A model generated the notes under the pieces. The model ran no database searches and had not been told where the DNA came from. It saw only the letters and a list, made by a program, of their open reading frames with translations. Below are positions 36,375 to 46,066 of a DNA stretch of 64,000 nt, one piece after another; positions within the stretch are counted from its first letter, which is position 1; each line of letters starts with the position of its first letter. This stretch comes from Modestobacter sp. VKM Ac-2977 (GTDB lineage: Bacteria; Actinomycetota; Actinomycetes; Mycobacteriales; Geodermatophilaceae), in the NCBI RefSeq assembly GCF_026968045.1, contig NZ_JAPVBQ010000001.1:881238-945237 (forward strand), read 5' to 3'. The position numbers and the translations under genes are program-made.

Positions 36375-38057
36375 TCAGAACCGGGCGAGTTCCGCCGCGA
36401 GCGGCCCCAGGCCCAGCGGCCCGAGGTCGAGGACGGCGCGGTGCCAGGCCTTGAGGTCGAAATCCGCGCCGGCGCGCTGCTCGGCCTGGGTGCGGCAGGT
36501 CAGGAACACCCGCTCGCCGACCTTGTAGGACGGCGCCTGGCCCGGCCAGCCCAGGTAGCGGTGCAGCTCGTCGACCCGCATCGCGTCCTCCATGTCCACG
36601 TGCGTGCGGAGGAACGCCAGCGCGACGTCGTACGTCCAGCGGTCGCCGGCGGCCCGGCCGGGCGGGATGGGCAGGTCCAGGTGGACGCCGATGTCCAGGA
36701 CCACACGGGCGGCCCGCAGCTCCTGGGCGTCGAGCATGCCCAGCCGGTCGCCGGGGTCGTCGAGGAAGCCCAGTTCGCCCATCAGCCGCTCGGAGTACAG
36801 CGCCCAGCCCTCACCGTGCCCCGAACACCAGCAGAGCAGCCGCTGCCAGCGGTTGAGCAGGGCGGCGTTGTAGACGGTCTGGCCGACCTGCAGGTGGTGG
36901 CCGGGCACGCCCTCGTGGAAGACCGTGGTCGTCTCCCGCCAGGTGGTCATGTCGGTGACGCCGTCCGGCAGCGACCACCACATCCGGCCGGGACGGCTGA
37001 AGTCCTCGGTCGGGCCGGTGTAGTAGACGCCCTCGCCGGAGGTGGGGGTCAGCCGGCCCTCGACCTGCTTCACCGGGTCGGGGATGTCGAAGTGCACGCC
37101 GTCCAGCGCCGCCGTCGCCCGGTCGGCCGTGTCCTGCAGCCAGGCCTGCAACGCCTCGCGCCCGCGGACCTGCCGGGCCGGGTCGGCGTCCAGCACGGCC
37201 ATCGCCTCGGCGATGCCCTTGCCGGGGGCGATCTGCTCGGCGACCGCCCGCTTCTCGGCGACGACCCGGGCCAGCTCGGCCCAGCCCCAGGCATAGGTCT
37301 CCTCCAGGTCGAGGTCCACGCCGGTGAACAGCCGGGACTCCAGCGCGTACCGCTCGCGACCGACGCCGTCCGGCTCGGGCGCGGAGGGCAGCAGCTCCCG
37401 CTCGAGGCGAGCAGCGAAGTCGTGCATCGCGGCATTCGCACCCTCGACCGCCCGTTCCAGGTCGACGCGCAGCGCGCCCTCGACCGATGGTGCTTCCCTG
37501 ACGAACCCGGTGTAGAAGCCCGGCCGACCGGTGCGGCCGCCGTACCGGCGGGCGATCTGCGCACCCAGCCGCACCTGGCGCGCCGCTGGAGCCCGTCCGC
37601 GGCTGGCGGCGACGATCAGGCCCGTGGCGTAGCCGTCCAGCGCCTGGGGGAGGTGCTGGAGGCGGCGGGCCACGGTCGCCCAGTCCTGTTCCGTCTCGGT
37701 CCGCATGAGCTCGAAGCTGATCCGGAACTCCTGCAGGGGGCTCTGCACGTTGTTCAGCGCAGCCTGGGTCCAACCGGCGTCGTGCAGCGCCAGCTCGGCG
37801 CCCAGCCGCTCGAGCATCGCGCTGCGGGCCACGTCGTCCCGCCGGTCGACCGGCTCGATCCGCTCCACCTCGGCGACGGTGCGGCGCAGCAGGTCGGCCG
37901 TCCCCGTCCGGCCCTCAGGAGTCAGGTCGGGCCACTCGTCGTCGTGACCGGGCACGCCGATGCCGGTCGCGACCGTGGGGTCGTCCGCGGCGTAGGCGTC
38001 GACGAAGCGGTCGGCCAGCAGGTCGAGAGGGGACGGCGGACGCACGGGCTCGGTCAC
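36375..38057 (-). CDS. DUF885 family putative metallopeptidase
   Basis: 560 aa, the usual length of DUF885 proteins. The zinc-site motif HEGVPGHHLQVGQ lies at about residues 380-392, with downstream Glu residues in the YSERLMGELGF helix. No signal peptide, so probably cytoplasmic. Members are thought to be zinc peptidases; few have been tested. It has no operon partners. Confidence 0.88.
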   Translation of the reverse strand: MTEPVRPPSPLDLLADRFVDAYAADDPTVATGIGVPGHDDEWPDLTPEGRTGTADLLRRTVAEVERIEPVDRRDDVARSAMLERLGAELALHDAGWTQAALNNVQSPLQEFRISFELMRTETEQDWATVARRLQHLPQALDGYATGLIVAASRGRAPAARQVRLGAQIARRYGGRTGRPGFYTGFVREAPSVEGALRVDLERAVEGANAAMHDFAARLERELLPSAPEPDGVGRERYALESRLFTGVDLDLEETYAWGWAELARVVAEKRAVAEQIAPGKGIAEAMAVLDADPARQVRGREALQAWLQDTADRATAALDGVHFDIPDPVKQVEGRLTPTSGEGVYYTGPTEDFSRPGRMWWSLPDGVTDMTTWRETTTVFHEGVPGHHLQVGQTVYNAALLNRWQRLLCWCSGHGEGWALYSERLMGELGFLDDPGDRLGMLDAQELRAARVVLDIGVHLDLPIPPGRAAGDRWTYDVALAFLRTHVDMEDAMRVDELHRYLGWPGQAPSYKVGERVFLTCRTQAEQRAGADFDLKAWHRAVLDLGPLGLGPLAAELARF

Positions 38058-38099
38058 GCCGGGGACGCTAGCCGCGGGCAGGTACGGCTGCAGCGGGGC

Positions 38100-38549
38100 T
38101 CAGTCGTCGGCACCGCCGCCCTGTGGCGTCAGCGAGGGCAGGGCCACCACGATCGCCTCCTGGCTGCTGCGGGCGATCAGCACCACGGCCTCCTCGTCGC
38201 TGAGGTTCTCCTCGCGGTGCGGGGTGTACGGGGGCACGAAGACGTAGTCGCCCGGGCCGGTCTGCAGTCGCACCTCCTCGCCGTGCTCGGCGAAGACGAA
38301 CACCGGGTGGCCGCGCAGCACGTGGATCGCGGTCTCGGAGTCGCCGTGGTGGTGGTCGCCGGAGCCGGTGTGCGGAGGCACGCGCGTCTCGCCCATCCAC
38401 AGCCGCTGCGAACCGACCGTCGTGGCCGAGATCGCCTCCCGCCGGGACATGCCGGCGGTCTGGGCCGTCTCCGCGGACAGCTCACCGGCGCGGACGTGCC
38501 GCAGCGGCTGGTGCCAGTCGTCGTGGGTCTCCTGCTGTGGTCGGGCCAC
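38100..38549 (-). CDS. cupin domain protein
   Basis: 149 aa from GTG 38549, with GGAGGAG upstream; the long frame beyond is antisense to the SRPBCC gene. Cupin motif 1 with metal ligands appears in HTGSGDHHHGDSETAIHVL and motif 2 in PGDYVFVPPYTPHREEN. The His cluster should bind a divalent metal. Homologues are annotated as cupins of uncharacterised function. Confidence 0.85.
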   Translation of the reverse strand: MARPQQETHDDWHQPLRHVRAGELSAETAQTAGMSRREAISATTVGSQRLWMGETRVPPHTGSGDHHHGDSETAIHVLRGHPVFVFAEHGEEVRLQTGPGDYVFVPPYTPHREENLSDEEAVVLIARSSQEAIVVALPSLTPQGGGADD

Positions 38550-38690
38550 GGTGCTCCTCCAGCGGTTCGGGACGTCGTCGTCATCTTCGCCGATCCAGCC
38601 CGCAGGTCGCCGGTCCCCGACGCGTGGATCCACCGATCGACGGGGTAGGGGGTGGGCCAGAGCACGTCCTGCTACGAAGGAGGAACGGCG

Positions 38691-39530
38691 ATGACCACCA
38701 AGGTCGAAGAGTCCATCCAGGTCGACGTCCCGGTACGCACCGCGTACGACCAGTGGACCCAGTTCGAGGACTTCCCGCACTTCATGGGCGGGGTCAAGGA
38801 GGTCTCCCAGCACGGTGACCAGCGACTGCACTGGGTGGCCGAGATCGCCGGGGTGAAGCGGGAGTGGGACGCCGCCATCCTGGAGCAGGTCCCCGACCAG
38901 AAGATCGCCTGGGCCGCCACGGGGGGCGCGACCAACGCCGGCGCCGTCCGGTTCGAGCCGGCCGGGCCCGCGGCCACGATCGTCCACCTGACCCTGGAGT
39001 ACGAGCCCGAGGGCGTGGTGGAACAGGCCGGCGACAAGCTCGGGGTCGTGGGCCGGCAGGTGAAGTCGGACCTGAAGAAGTTCAAGGACCTGATCGAGGA
39101 CGAGGGCTACGCGAGCGGTGCATGGCGCGGGTCGGTCCGGCCCGGGATGGGGGCCGGCACGCCCGGTGTCGAGGACGCGGCGTCCTCTCGTGGGGACAGC
39201 GGCAAGGCCGGCGTCTCGGCGAAGACCGTCGCCGCCGGCGCAGCCGCGGTCGCCGCGGCCGGTGCGGCGCTGGCCGCCTCGAAGAGCGGGTCGGACAACG
39301 AGTCGCAGTCTCAGTCGCAGCCCGCGCAGCCGCGCGAGGTGCCCTCCTCGCCGCCGGTGGTCCCGGCGCAGCCGGTGACCGCTGTCGAGCAGCCGGTGAC
39401 CGATGTCGAGCAGCCGCCGGCGGTCGAGGTGCGGGACGAGGTGCTGGTCGAGGACGACACCCCGGGGCGCACGGCGAACGGACGTGACGACGGCGAGGAG
39501 CCGATGGTCCGCGGCGGCAGCCCCCGCTGA
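38691..39530 (+). CDS. SRPBCC (cyclase/dehydrase-like) protein with low-complexity tail
   Basis: 279 aa from ATG 38691 after GGAGG. Residues 1-150 form an SRPBCC/START-like ligand-binding domain (VDVPVRTAYDQWTQFEDFPHFMGGVKEV). A hydrophobic Ala-rich stretch (about 178-200, KTVAAGAAAVAAAGAALAAS) and a Ser/Gln/Pro/Val tail with a repeated QPVTAVEQPVTDVEQP unit follow. In high-GC actinobacteria such proteins are often linked to envelope or stress functions; the ligand is unknown. A strong terminator follows. Confidence 0.82.
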   Translation: MTTKVEESIQVDVPVRTAYDQWTQFEDFPHFMGGVKEVSQHGDQRLHWVAEIAGVKREWDAAILEQVPDQKIAWAATGGATNAGAVRFEPAGPAATIVHLTLEYEPEGVVEQAGDKLGVVGRQVKSDLKKFKDLIEDEGYASGAWRGSVRPGMGAGTPGVEDAASSRGDSGKAGVSAKTVAAGAAAVAAAGAALAASKSGSDNESQSQSQPAQPREVPSSPPVVPAQPVTAVEQPVTDVEQPPAVEVRDEVLVEDDTPGRTANGRDDGEEPMVRGGSPR

Positions 39531-39537
39531 CCCGGAC

Positions 39538-39573
39538 GGTGGGGGGAGGGGCCGGACCGGCCCTCCCCCCACC
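39538..39573. terminator. terminator hairpin after the SRPBCC gene
   Basis: Arms GGTGGGGGGAGGGGCCGG and CCGGCCCTCCCCCCACC (one base shorter) pair around a single A, starting eight bases after the stop. Confidence 0.75.
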
Positions 39574-39692
39574 CACCGCGCAGCACCTCGAGGGCACGCC
39601 GATGCCCTCTTGACACAGCTCTGCACCTCGTCGACCCTCCCGGTGACCCGAGTCACGTGACACGTGTCACCTACTCAACGACGAGGACCCGC

Positions 39693-41636
39693 ATGGCATC
39701 TCCCAGCGCCCCTGCCCGCCCGTTGTCCCCACCCCGCCGGCGATCGCCCGCCCGCGGCCGCCACCACCTCGGTGGCCTGCTGACCCTGGCCCTGCCACTC
39801 GCGTTCCTCGCCGTCCCGGCGATCGCGAGTGCCGCACCACCCGGCCACGGTCCGGGCGGGGGTCCGGGCGGGGGTCCGGGCGGAGGTGTGGCCGACCTCG
39901 GCCCGAACGTCACCGTCTTCGACCCGAGCATGCCGGTCGACCAGATCCAGGCCACCCTCGACGCCACCTATGCCCAGCAGGTCGACAACGAGATGGGCAC
40001 CGAGCGCTACGCCTACCTCTTCGAGCCGGGCACCTACGGCACCGACAGCGACCCGCTGCAGATCAAGGTCGGCTACTACACGGAGATCTCGGGGCTCGGC
40101 GCCTCGCCGTCCGACGTGGTCATCAACGGCAAGGTGGAGACCTACAACCGCTGCCTCGCGCCGGACAACTGCATCGCGCTGAACAACTTCTGGCGCACCG
40201 TCTCCAACCTCACGATCCAGGTCAACGGCACCGGGCAGGACGGCTGCCGGGCGCCGACGAACTTCTGGGCCGTCTCCCAGGCGGTGTCCATGCGCCGAGT
40301 CCAGGTGCAGGGGGGCGACCTCTCCCTGATGGACTACTGCACCGCCGGGCCGCAGTACGCCAGCGGCGGGTTCATCGCCGACTCGACCGCCGCGACCGTC
40401 ATCAACGGCTCGCAGCAGCAGTGGTACACCCGCAACAGCGTGATCGCCGAGTGGACCAACGGCGTGTGGAACCAGGTCTTCTCCGGCGTCGAGGGCGCCC
40501 CGGCCGACGCCACGTTCCCCGACCCGCCGTACACCACCCTGGAGACCACCCCGGTGAGCCGGGAGAAGCCGTTCCTGTTCCTGGACGAGCGAGGCCGCTA
40601 CGCCGTCCGGGTGCCGGACGCCCAGCGCGACACCCGTGGGGTGAGCTGGGACGACGGGATGACCGCCGGGCGCACCATCCCGTTGTCCGAGTTCCTGGTC
40701 GTCACCCCGGACACCGGGTTCGGGCGGATCAACGCCCAGCTGGCCCGGGGCGGGCACCTGCTGTTCACCCCCGGGGTCTACGACGTCGCGCACAGCCTGA
40801 AGGTCAAGCGGGCGGACACCGTCGTGCTGGGCATCGGGCACGCGACGCTCACGGCCGACCGCGGTGTCACGCCGCTGGAGATCGAGGACGTGCCCGGCGT
40901 GGTCGTCGCCGGGATGACCATCGACGCCGGGAGCCGGCTGTCCCCGGTGCTGCTGCAGGTGGGTGACGACCGGGGCCGGTCCCGGTCCGACGCGGCGAAC
41001 CCGACGACGCTGTCCGACGTCTACTTCCGGGTCGGCGGCCCGCACGTCGGGAAGACCGACGTCGCCCTGCAGGTGAACAGCGACCACGTGCTCATCGACC
41101 ACACCTGGGTGTGGCGCGCCGACCACGGGGTGGAGGACTTCACCGCCGGGGTCAACGGCGACACCGACCGCTGGCGGACCAACGTCGGACGCAACGGCGT
41201 GGTCGTCAACGGCGACGACGTCACCGCCACCGGCCTCTTCGTCGAGCACTTCCAGCAGCACAACACCATCTGGAACGGCGAGCGCGGCCGGGTCGTGCTC
41301 TACCAGAACGAGATCCCCTACGACCCGCCGTCGCAGGCCGACTGGCAGGAGCCGGACGGCACGCTCGGCTGGGCCGGCTTCAAGGTCGGTGACCACGTCC
41401 GGCAGCACCGGCTGGACGGCGGCGGCGTCTACGGCTACCAGCGCAACGCCGAACCCGGCATCACCACCGAGACGGGGTTCGAGGTGCCGGTCACCCCGGG
41501 CGTGCAGCTGCACCACGTCATGACCGTCCACCTGGACGGCATCGGCGTCATCGAGAACGTGGTCAACGACGTCGGGGGCCGGTCGGACGCCAGCACCCAG
41601 GGCACGCCGCAGTACGTCGTGGACTACCCGGGCTGA
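39693..41636 (+). CDS. secreted right-handed beta-helix protein (pectate lyase/GH55-like fold)
   Basis: 647 aa from ATG 39693, with GAGGAC six bases upstream. A signal peptide ends around AIASAAP, followed by the Gly/Pro repeat GPGGGPGGGPGGG encoded by a 12-bp tandem repeat. The rest is a parallel beta-helix protein (MGTERYAYLFEPGTYG, WRTVSNLTIQVNG, SGGFIADS, INGSQQQWYTRNS, VLIDHTWVWRADHG). Related Streptomyces proteins carry the misleading name adenylyl cyclase, but the fold is that of polysaccharide lyases or glucanases. Probably an extracellular carbohydrate-active enzyme, perhaps under the adjacent LacI regulator. Confidence 0.8.
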   Translation: MASPSAPARPLSPPRRRSPARGRHHLGGLLTLALPLAFLAVPAIASAAPPGHGPGGGPGGGPGGGVADLGPNVTVFDPSMPVDQIQATLDATYAQQVDNEMGTERYAYLFEPGTYGTDSDPLQIKVGYYTEISGLGASPSDVVINGKVETYNRCLAPDNCIALNNFWRTVSNLTIQVNGTGQDGCRAPTNFWAVSQAVSMRRVQVQGGDLSLMDYCTAGPQYASGGFIADSTAATVINGSQQQWYTRNSVIAEWTNGVWNQVFSGVEGAPADATFPDPPYTTLETTPVSREKPFLFLDERGRYAVRVPDAQRDTRGVSWDDGMTAGRTIPLSEFLVVTPDTGFGRINAQLARGGHLLFTPGVYDVAHSLKVKRADTVVLGIGHATLTADRGVTPLEIEDVPGVVVAGMTIDAGSRLSPVLLQVGDDRGRSRSDAANPTTLSDVYFRVGGPHVGKTDVALQVNSDHVLIDHTWVWRADHGVEDFTAGVNGDTDRWRTNVGRNGVVVNGDDVTATGLFVEHFQQHNTIWNGERGRVVLYQNEIPYDPPSQADWQEPDGTLGWAGFKVGDHVRQHRLDGGGVYGYQRNAEPGITTETGFEVPVTPGVQLHHVMTVHLDGIGVIENVVNDVGGRSDASTQGTPQYVVDYPG

Positions 41637-41643
41637 CCCGTCG

Positions 41644-41678
41644 CCGGCGGGCCGGGGCTTCGTGCCCCGGCCCGCCGG
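41644..41678. terminator. perfect 15-bp hairpin between convergent genes
   Basis: CCGGCGGGCCGGGGC and its exact complement enclose loop TTCGT. It lies between the stop of the beta-helix gene and the stop of the lacI-type gene (41679), serving both. Confidence 0.85.
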
Positions 41679-42656
41679 TCACGCCGAGTCCCGCACCACC
41701 AGCCGCAGCACCCCGGCCTGGTCGGCGGCGGGCGCCGGGGCGCCGTCCAGGGCCGCGGCGACGGCGGTGGCGATCGCCCGGGCCTGCACTCCCGCGTCCT
41801 GGGCGACGGTGGTCAGCGCCGGGTCGCTCAGCCGTCCGGCGGGCACGTCGTCGACGCCGATCACCGCGACGTCGCCCGGCACCGACAGCCCGCAGGCGCG
41901 CACGCCGGCGACGACCGCGAGCGCCACCTCGTCGTTGTAGGCGGCCACCGCGGTGACCCCCGCGCTGCGCCAGGCGCGGACGGCGGCGGTGGCCGAACCG
42001 ACGTCCAGGTCGACGTCCTGCACCACCGGCGCGGGCAGCCCGCGCCGCGCGCACTCGGTGCGCACCCCGCTCAGCCGCCGCTCGGCGAAGTCGGCAAGCC
42101 GGGGCTCGGCGGGTGCGGCCCAACCGAGGTGGACGTGGCCGGCTTCGGCCAGGTGCCGCACCTGCAGCTGCCCGACCCGGGTCTGCGGGACGGCGAACAC
42201 CGCGTGCGGGTCCTCGTCGAGGGAGGTGTTCAGCACCTGGATGCCGGCCCGGCGCATGGCATCGGCGTCCTCCGCCCCGAACTCGGTGAATCCGACGACG
42301 GCACGCGGGGTCACCGCCCGCCACAGCTCCGCCAGCGGGCGAGGCCCCCGGCCGTGGTGCACCAGCACCGACAGCTGCCGGTCGGCCAGCTCCCGGGTCA
42401 GCTCGTCGAGGACGGTGTCCAGGACCGGCCCCACCGTCCAGTTCGGCAGTACGCAGAGCACCAGGTCGCTGCGGCCGCTGCGCAGCGTCCGGGCGGCGGC
42501 CGAGGGGGAGTAGCCGAGCCGGGCCGCCGCCGCCAGCACCCGTTCCCGGGTGTCCGCGGAGATCATCGCGCCGTGCTTGTCGTTGAGCACGTAGCTCACC
42601 GTCGTCCGGGAGACGCCGCTCTCCTGGGCGACGTCGGCGCTGGTGACCCGTGGCAC
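41679..42656 (-). CDS. LacI-family transcriptional regulator
   Basis: 325 aa from GTG 42656, preceded by GGAGGAG. The N-terminal LacI helix-turn-helix reads TSADVAQESGVSRTTVSYVL with hinge helix SPSAAARTLRSG; a periplasmic-binding-protein-like sugar domain follows (AYNDEVALAVVAGVR, VIGVDDVPAGRLSDPALTTV). Such repressors usually control nearby carbohydrate genes, so the convergent beta-helix enzyme is a possible target. Confidence 0.9.
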   Translation of the reverse strand: MPRVTSADVAQESGVSRTTVSYVLNDKHGAMISADTRERVLAAAARLGYSPSAAARTLRSGRSDLVLCVLPNWTVGPVLDTVLDELTRELADRQLSVLVHHGRGPRPLAELWRAVTPRAVVGFTEFGAEDADAMRRAGIQVLNTSLDEDPHAVFAVPQTRVGQLQVRHLAEAGHVHLGWAAPAEPRLADFAERRLSGVRTECARRGLPAPVVQDVDLDVGSATAAVRAWRSAGVTAVAAYNDEVALAVVAGVRACGLSVPGDVAVIGVDDVPAGRLSDPALTTVAQDAGVQARAIATAVAAALDGAPAPAADQAGVLRLVVRDSA

Positions 42657-42745
42657 GTCTCTCCTCCCGCCCGGTGTGCTGCGGTGATCGTGCCGTACCG
42701 GTGCCCGACGGGGGACGCGCTCGTGCGCCGGCCCCCGGCGCGGGG

Positions 42746-45346
42746 TCAGACGAGCTTGAGGGTGAGCGCCTGACGGCCCTCCTCCGAGCGGGCGGTGGCC
42801 ATCCGCTCGGCGCTCGGGGTGCCGTAGTCCGTCGTCCGCTGGCGGGCCGGCCGGCCGATCGCGGCGGCCATCGCCTCCAGCTCGGCGATCGTCTTCAGCG
42901 ACCCGTTGCCCGAGCCGGCCATCCGGCTGATCGTCTCCTCCATCAGTGTGCCGCCCAGGTCGTTGGCCCCGCCGTCGAGCATCGCCTGCGTGCCGGTGTC
43001 GCCGAGCTTCACCCACGAGGTCTGGATGTTGTCGATCCGGCCGTGCAGCAGCAACCGGGCGACGGCGTGCACCGCCCGGTTCTCCCGGTTCGTCGGCCCT
43101 GGCCGGGCCACCCCGGCCAGGTAGATCGGCGAGTTGTGGTGCACGAAGGGCAGCAGGACGAACTCGCGGAACCCGCCGGTCCGGTCCTGCAGGGCGGCGA
43201 GCGTGCGCAGGTGGGCGACCCAGTGGGCGGGCGTGTCGACGTGGCCGTACATCATCGTCGAGGTCGTCGGCAGGCCCACGGTGTGCGCCGTCTCGACGAT
43301 CTCCAGCCAGGTCGCCGTCGGCAGCTTGCCCTTGGTGAGCACCCAGCGGACGTCGTCGTCCAGGATCTCCGCCGCGGTGCCGGGGAGGGAGTCGACCCCG
43401 GCCTCCTTCGCCGCGGTGAGGAAGTCGCGGAAGCTCAACCCGGTGCGGGCGGCGCCGTTGACGACCTCCATCGGCGAGAAGGCGTGCAGGTGGATGTCGG
43501 GACGGCGGGACTTCACCTCCCGGGCCAGGTCGAAGTAGGCGGTGCCGGGCAGGTCGGGGTGGATGCCGCCCTGCATGCAGATCTCGGTCGCCCCGCCGGC
43601 CCAGGCCTCGTCGACCCGGTCGCCGACCTGCTGCATCGACAGGGTGAAGGCGTCGGCGTCGGTGCGTCGCTGGGCGAACGCGCAGAACCGGCAGCCGGTG
43701 TAGCAGACGTTGGTGAAGTTGACGTTCCGGTTCACCACGTAGGTGACGTCGTCGCCGTTGACGTCCCGGCGGACGGCGTCGGCGAGCGCGCACAGGTGCT
43801 CGAGGTCGGTGCCGTCGGCGCCCAGCAGGGTCAGGTACTCGGCGTCGGAGAGCCCGGCCGGGTCCTGCTCGGCGTGCCGCAGCGCGGCCAGCACCTCCCG
43901 GTCGCCGACGGCCAGCGCGGTGGAGGAGCCGTCGCGGGCGGCGACGGTCGCCTCGCGGAGCTCCGACCAGTCGCCGTAGACGGCGTCGAAGTCGCTGCGC
44001 CGGTCGCCGGTGCGGCCCACGGTGTCGATCTCGGTGTGCAGGTCGACCCGGCCGGACGCCGTCCAGGCCTCGTCCGGTTCCTGCCACGGCAGGCCGACGG
44101 GCCGTCGGCCCTCCACCGCGAGCCCGTCGGGGCCGGCGAGCGCGGAGACGTGCGGGCGCACCCGGGGGTCCAGCCACGGCTCGGGCTGGGTGACGTAGCC
44201 GGGCTGGGCGGCCAGCCGCTCGCGCAGCGTGAACCCGGCCTCGGCGCTCAGTGCGGCGAGCTTGTCGATGTTCGGCCACGGCCGCTCGGGGTTGACGTGG
44301 TCGGGGGTGAGCGGGGAGACCCCGCCCCAGTCGTCGACGCCGGCGCGCAGCAGCAGGCCCAGCTCGGTCGAGTCGCTCAGGTTCGGCGGTGCCTGCACCC
44401 GGGCCGACGGGCCCAGCATCAGCCGGCTGACCGCGACTGCGGCCACGTACTCCTGCAGGTCCAGGTCGTCGTGCGCGGCCATCGCGGTGCGCGGCTTGGC
44501 CCGGAAGTTCTGCACGATGACCTCCTGCACGTGCTGGTGCCGCCGCGCCGAGGCGCGGATCTCGGCGATCGCGTCGACCCGCTCGGCGTAGGTCTCGCCG
44601 ATCCCCAGCAGCACGCCGGTGGTGAACGGGACGGCGGAACGGCCGGCGTCCTCCAGCACCCGCAGCCGGACGGCGGGCTCCTTGTCCGGGCTGCCGAAGT
44701 GCGGGCCGCCGGGCTGCGACCACAGTCGGGTCGCCGTCGTCTCCAGCATCATCCCCATCGACGCGGCGACCGGCTTGAGCCGCTGGATCTCCTCCCAGGA
44801 CAGCACGCCGGGGTTGAGGTGGGGGAGCAGCCCGGTCTCCTCCAGCACCCGGATCGCCATCGCCCGCAGGTAGCCCAGCGTGGAGTCGAACCCGTGCGCC
44901 TCCAGCCACTCGGCGGCGACCGGCCAGCGGTCCTCCGGGCGGTCGCCGAGGGTGAACAGCGCCTCCTTGCAGCCCAGCGCGGCGCCGGCCCGGGCGACGT
45001 CGAGCACCTCGTCCGGCGACAGGAACGGCGCCTTGCCCTGCGCGCGGAGCTGGCCCGGCGTGGTCACGAACGTGCAGTAGTGGCACCGGTCGCGGCACAG
45101 GTGGGTCAGCGGGATGAAGACCTTGCGGCTGTAGGTGACCACCCCCGGGCGCCCGGCCGAGGCGAGCCCGGCGTCCCGCACCCGGGAGGCCGCGGTCAGC
45201 AGCCGGTCCAGCGGTTCGCCCTCGCCCAGCCCGCGGGCGTACAGCAGGGTCTCGGCCTCGGTGGCGTCCAGCGTCACCCCGCGCTCGGCGCGCACCAGGG
45301 CACGGCGGAGGGCAGAGGGCGACGGGGCGGGGAGTGACTGGTTCAT
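42746..45346 (-). CDS. fbiC: bifunctional FO synthase (CofG-CofH fusion)
   Basis: 866 aa, full length for FbiC. Two radical SAM domains are present: the CofG half has Cys84-X3-Cys88-X2-Cys91 (CRDRCHYC), the CofH half Cys548, Cys552, Cys555 (CYTGCRFC). Together they join tyrosine and 5-amino-6-ribitylaminouracil into FO, the deazaflavin core of coenzyme F420. Other F420 genes are not in the window; a luciferase-like oxidoreductase at 52356 and the neighbouring flavin reductase-like protein could be users, which is speculative. Confidence 0.97.
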   Translation of the reverse strand: MNQSLPAPSPSALRRALVRAERGVTLDATEAETLLYARGLGEGEPLDRLLTAASRVRDAGLASAGRPGVVTYSRKVFIPLTHLCRDRCHYCTFVTTPGQLRAQGKAPFLSPDEVLDVARAGAALGCKEALFTLGDRPEDRWPVAAEWLEAHGFDSTLGYLRAMAIRVLEETGLLPHLNPGVLSWEEIQRLKPVAASMGMMLETTATRLWSQPGGPHFGSPDKEPAVRLRVLEDAGRSAVPFTTGVLLGIGETYAERVDAIAEIRASARRHQHVQEVIVQNFRAKPRTAMAAHDDLDLQEYVAAVAVSRLMLGPSARVQAPPNLSDSTELGLLLRAGVDDWGGVSPLTPDHVNPERPWPNIDKLAALSAEAGFTLRERLAAQPGYVTQPEPWLDPRVRPHVSALAGPDGLAVEGRRPVGLPWQEPDEAWTASGRVDLHTEIDTVGRTGDRRSDFDAVYGDWSELREATVAARDGSSTALAVGDREVLAALRHAEQDPAGLSDAEYLTLLGADGTDLEHLCALADAVRRDVNGDDVTYVVNRNVNFTNVCYTGCRFCAFAQRRTDADAFTLSMQQVGDRVDEAWAGGATEICMQGGIHPDLPGTAYFDLAREVKSRRPDIHLHAFSPMEVVNGAARTGLSFRDFLTAAKEAGVDSLPGTAAEILDDDVRWVLTKGKLPTATWLEIVETAHTVGLPTTSTMMYGHVDTPAHWVAHLRTLAALQDRTGGFREFVLLPFVHHNSPIYLAGVARPGPTNRENRAVHAVARLLLHGRIDNIQTSWVKLGDTGTQAMLDGGANDLGGTLMEETISRMAGSGNGSLKTIAELEAMAAAIGRPARQRTTDYGTPSAERMATARSEEGRQALTLKLV

Positions 45347-45493
45347 CTCCCGGCCGACGCTATCCCCGATGCCCGACCGCCGCGTCGGGGCGTCCCGCCC
45401 GGGTCGACCCGGTGGGGGAGGGGTTGAGCCGCGGGCGCACCCGGCCGGACGCTGCCGAACGCGGCTCCACCCGGCGTCCGTGACCTCCTCGGG

Positions 45494-45525
45494 ACCACCA
45501 CCAGAATGGCCATCTTGGTGGTGGT
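45494..45525. repeat. imperfect palindrome related to the put operon element
   Basis: Arms around core CCAGAATGGCCATCTTGG, extended outward by ACC/GGT triplets, lie between the fbiC start and the stop of the flavin reductase-like gene. The core differs from that at 5535-5556 by two transitions that leave one G-T and one A-C pair. Confidence 0.6.
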
Positions 45526-45530
45526 GCGGG

Positions 45531-46040
45531 TCAGGGACGGCGGAGGGGTGCGCCGACGCCGTCGGCCCAGCGGCCGCGGAGTCGCACCAGCGGGTCGCCG
45601 TCCCCGAGCACCGGGACGCCCTCCACGGTCAGCAGCACCACGACGTGGCTGCCGGCCTCGACCACCGAGGCGACCGTGCAGTCCAGCGCCGCCAGTGCAC
45701 CGTCCAGCACGATCGCGTCGCTGACCGGGGCGCGGTGCCAGGGCACCGACTCCAGCAGGTGCCGGGCGCTGGGCCGCCCCGCCGACGCGAACCGGCTGGC
45801 CAGGATCGCCTGGTCGGTGCTCAGCACGTTCACCGCGCCGCTGCCGATGCCCTGCAGCACCTCGGCCGGGTACCCGTCGGCAGCCAGCCCCACGGCGATC
45901 AGCGGTGGGTCGGCGGAGACGCTCATCAACGAGGTGACCGTCGTCCCGACGTCGTCGATGTCGTCGCGCACGGTGAGCAGCACGACCCCGGCGGCGTACT
46001 GGCGCAGGGCGGCGGCGTGGTCGGCTGGATCGACAGGCAC
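45531..46040 (-). CDS. flavin reductase-like domain protein
   Basis: 169 aa of the FMN-binding flavin reductase family ([54 protein letters not shown]). These split-barrel proteins reduce FMN or FAD with NAD(P)H, often for a monooxygenase partner. It is divergent from the oxidoreductase at 46067 with only 26 bp between the starts, so their promoters must overlap. It precedes fbiC on the same strand by 184 bp. Confidence 0.85.
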   Translation of the reverse strand: MPVDPADHAAALRQYAAGVVLLTVRDDIDDVGTTVTSLMSVSADPPLIAVGLAADGYPAEVLQGIGSGAVNVLSTDQAILASRFASAGRPSARHLLESVPWHRAPVSDAIVLDGALAALDCTVASVVEAGSHVVVLLTVEGVPVLGDGDPLVRLRGRWADGVGAPLRRP

Positions 46041-46066
46041 GGGGGTCAGTCGACCACAATGCCCAG

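Noticed and set aside
36189..38648. 819-codon plus-strand open frame
   Set aside because: Antisense shadow of the DUF885 and cupin genes, low-complexity product without motifs.
39845..39885. Tandem repeat GGTCCGGGCGGG as a possible array
   Set aside because: It is in frame within the secreted beta-helix gene and encodes a Gly/Pro linker, so it is coding low complexity, not a CRISPR or regulatory array.
41679..45098. 1139-codon minus-strand frame joining fbiC and lacI regions
   Set aside because: Only the part after 42656 is real (LacI regulator); the rest is an out-of-frame shadow of fbiC.
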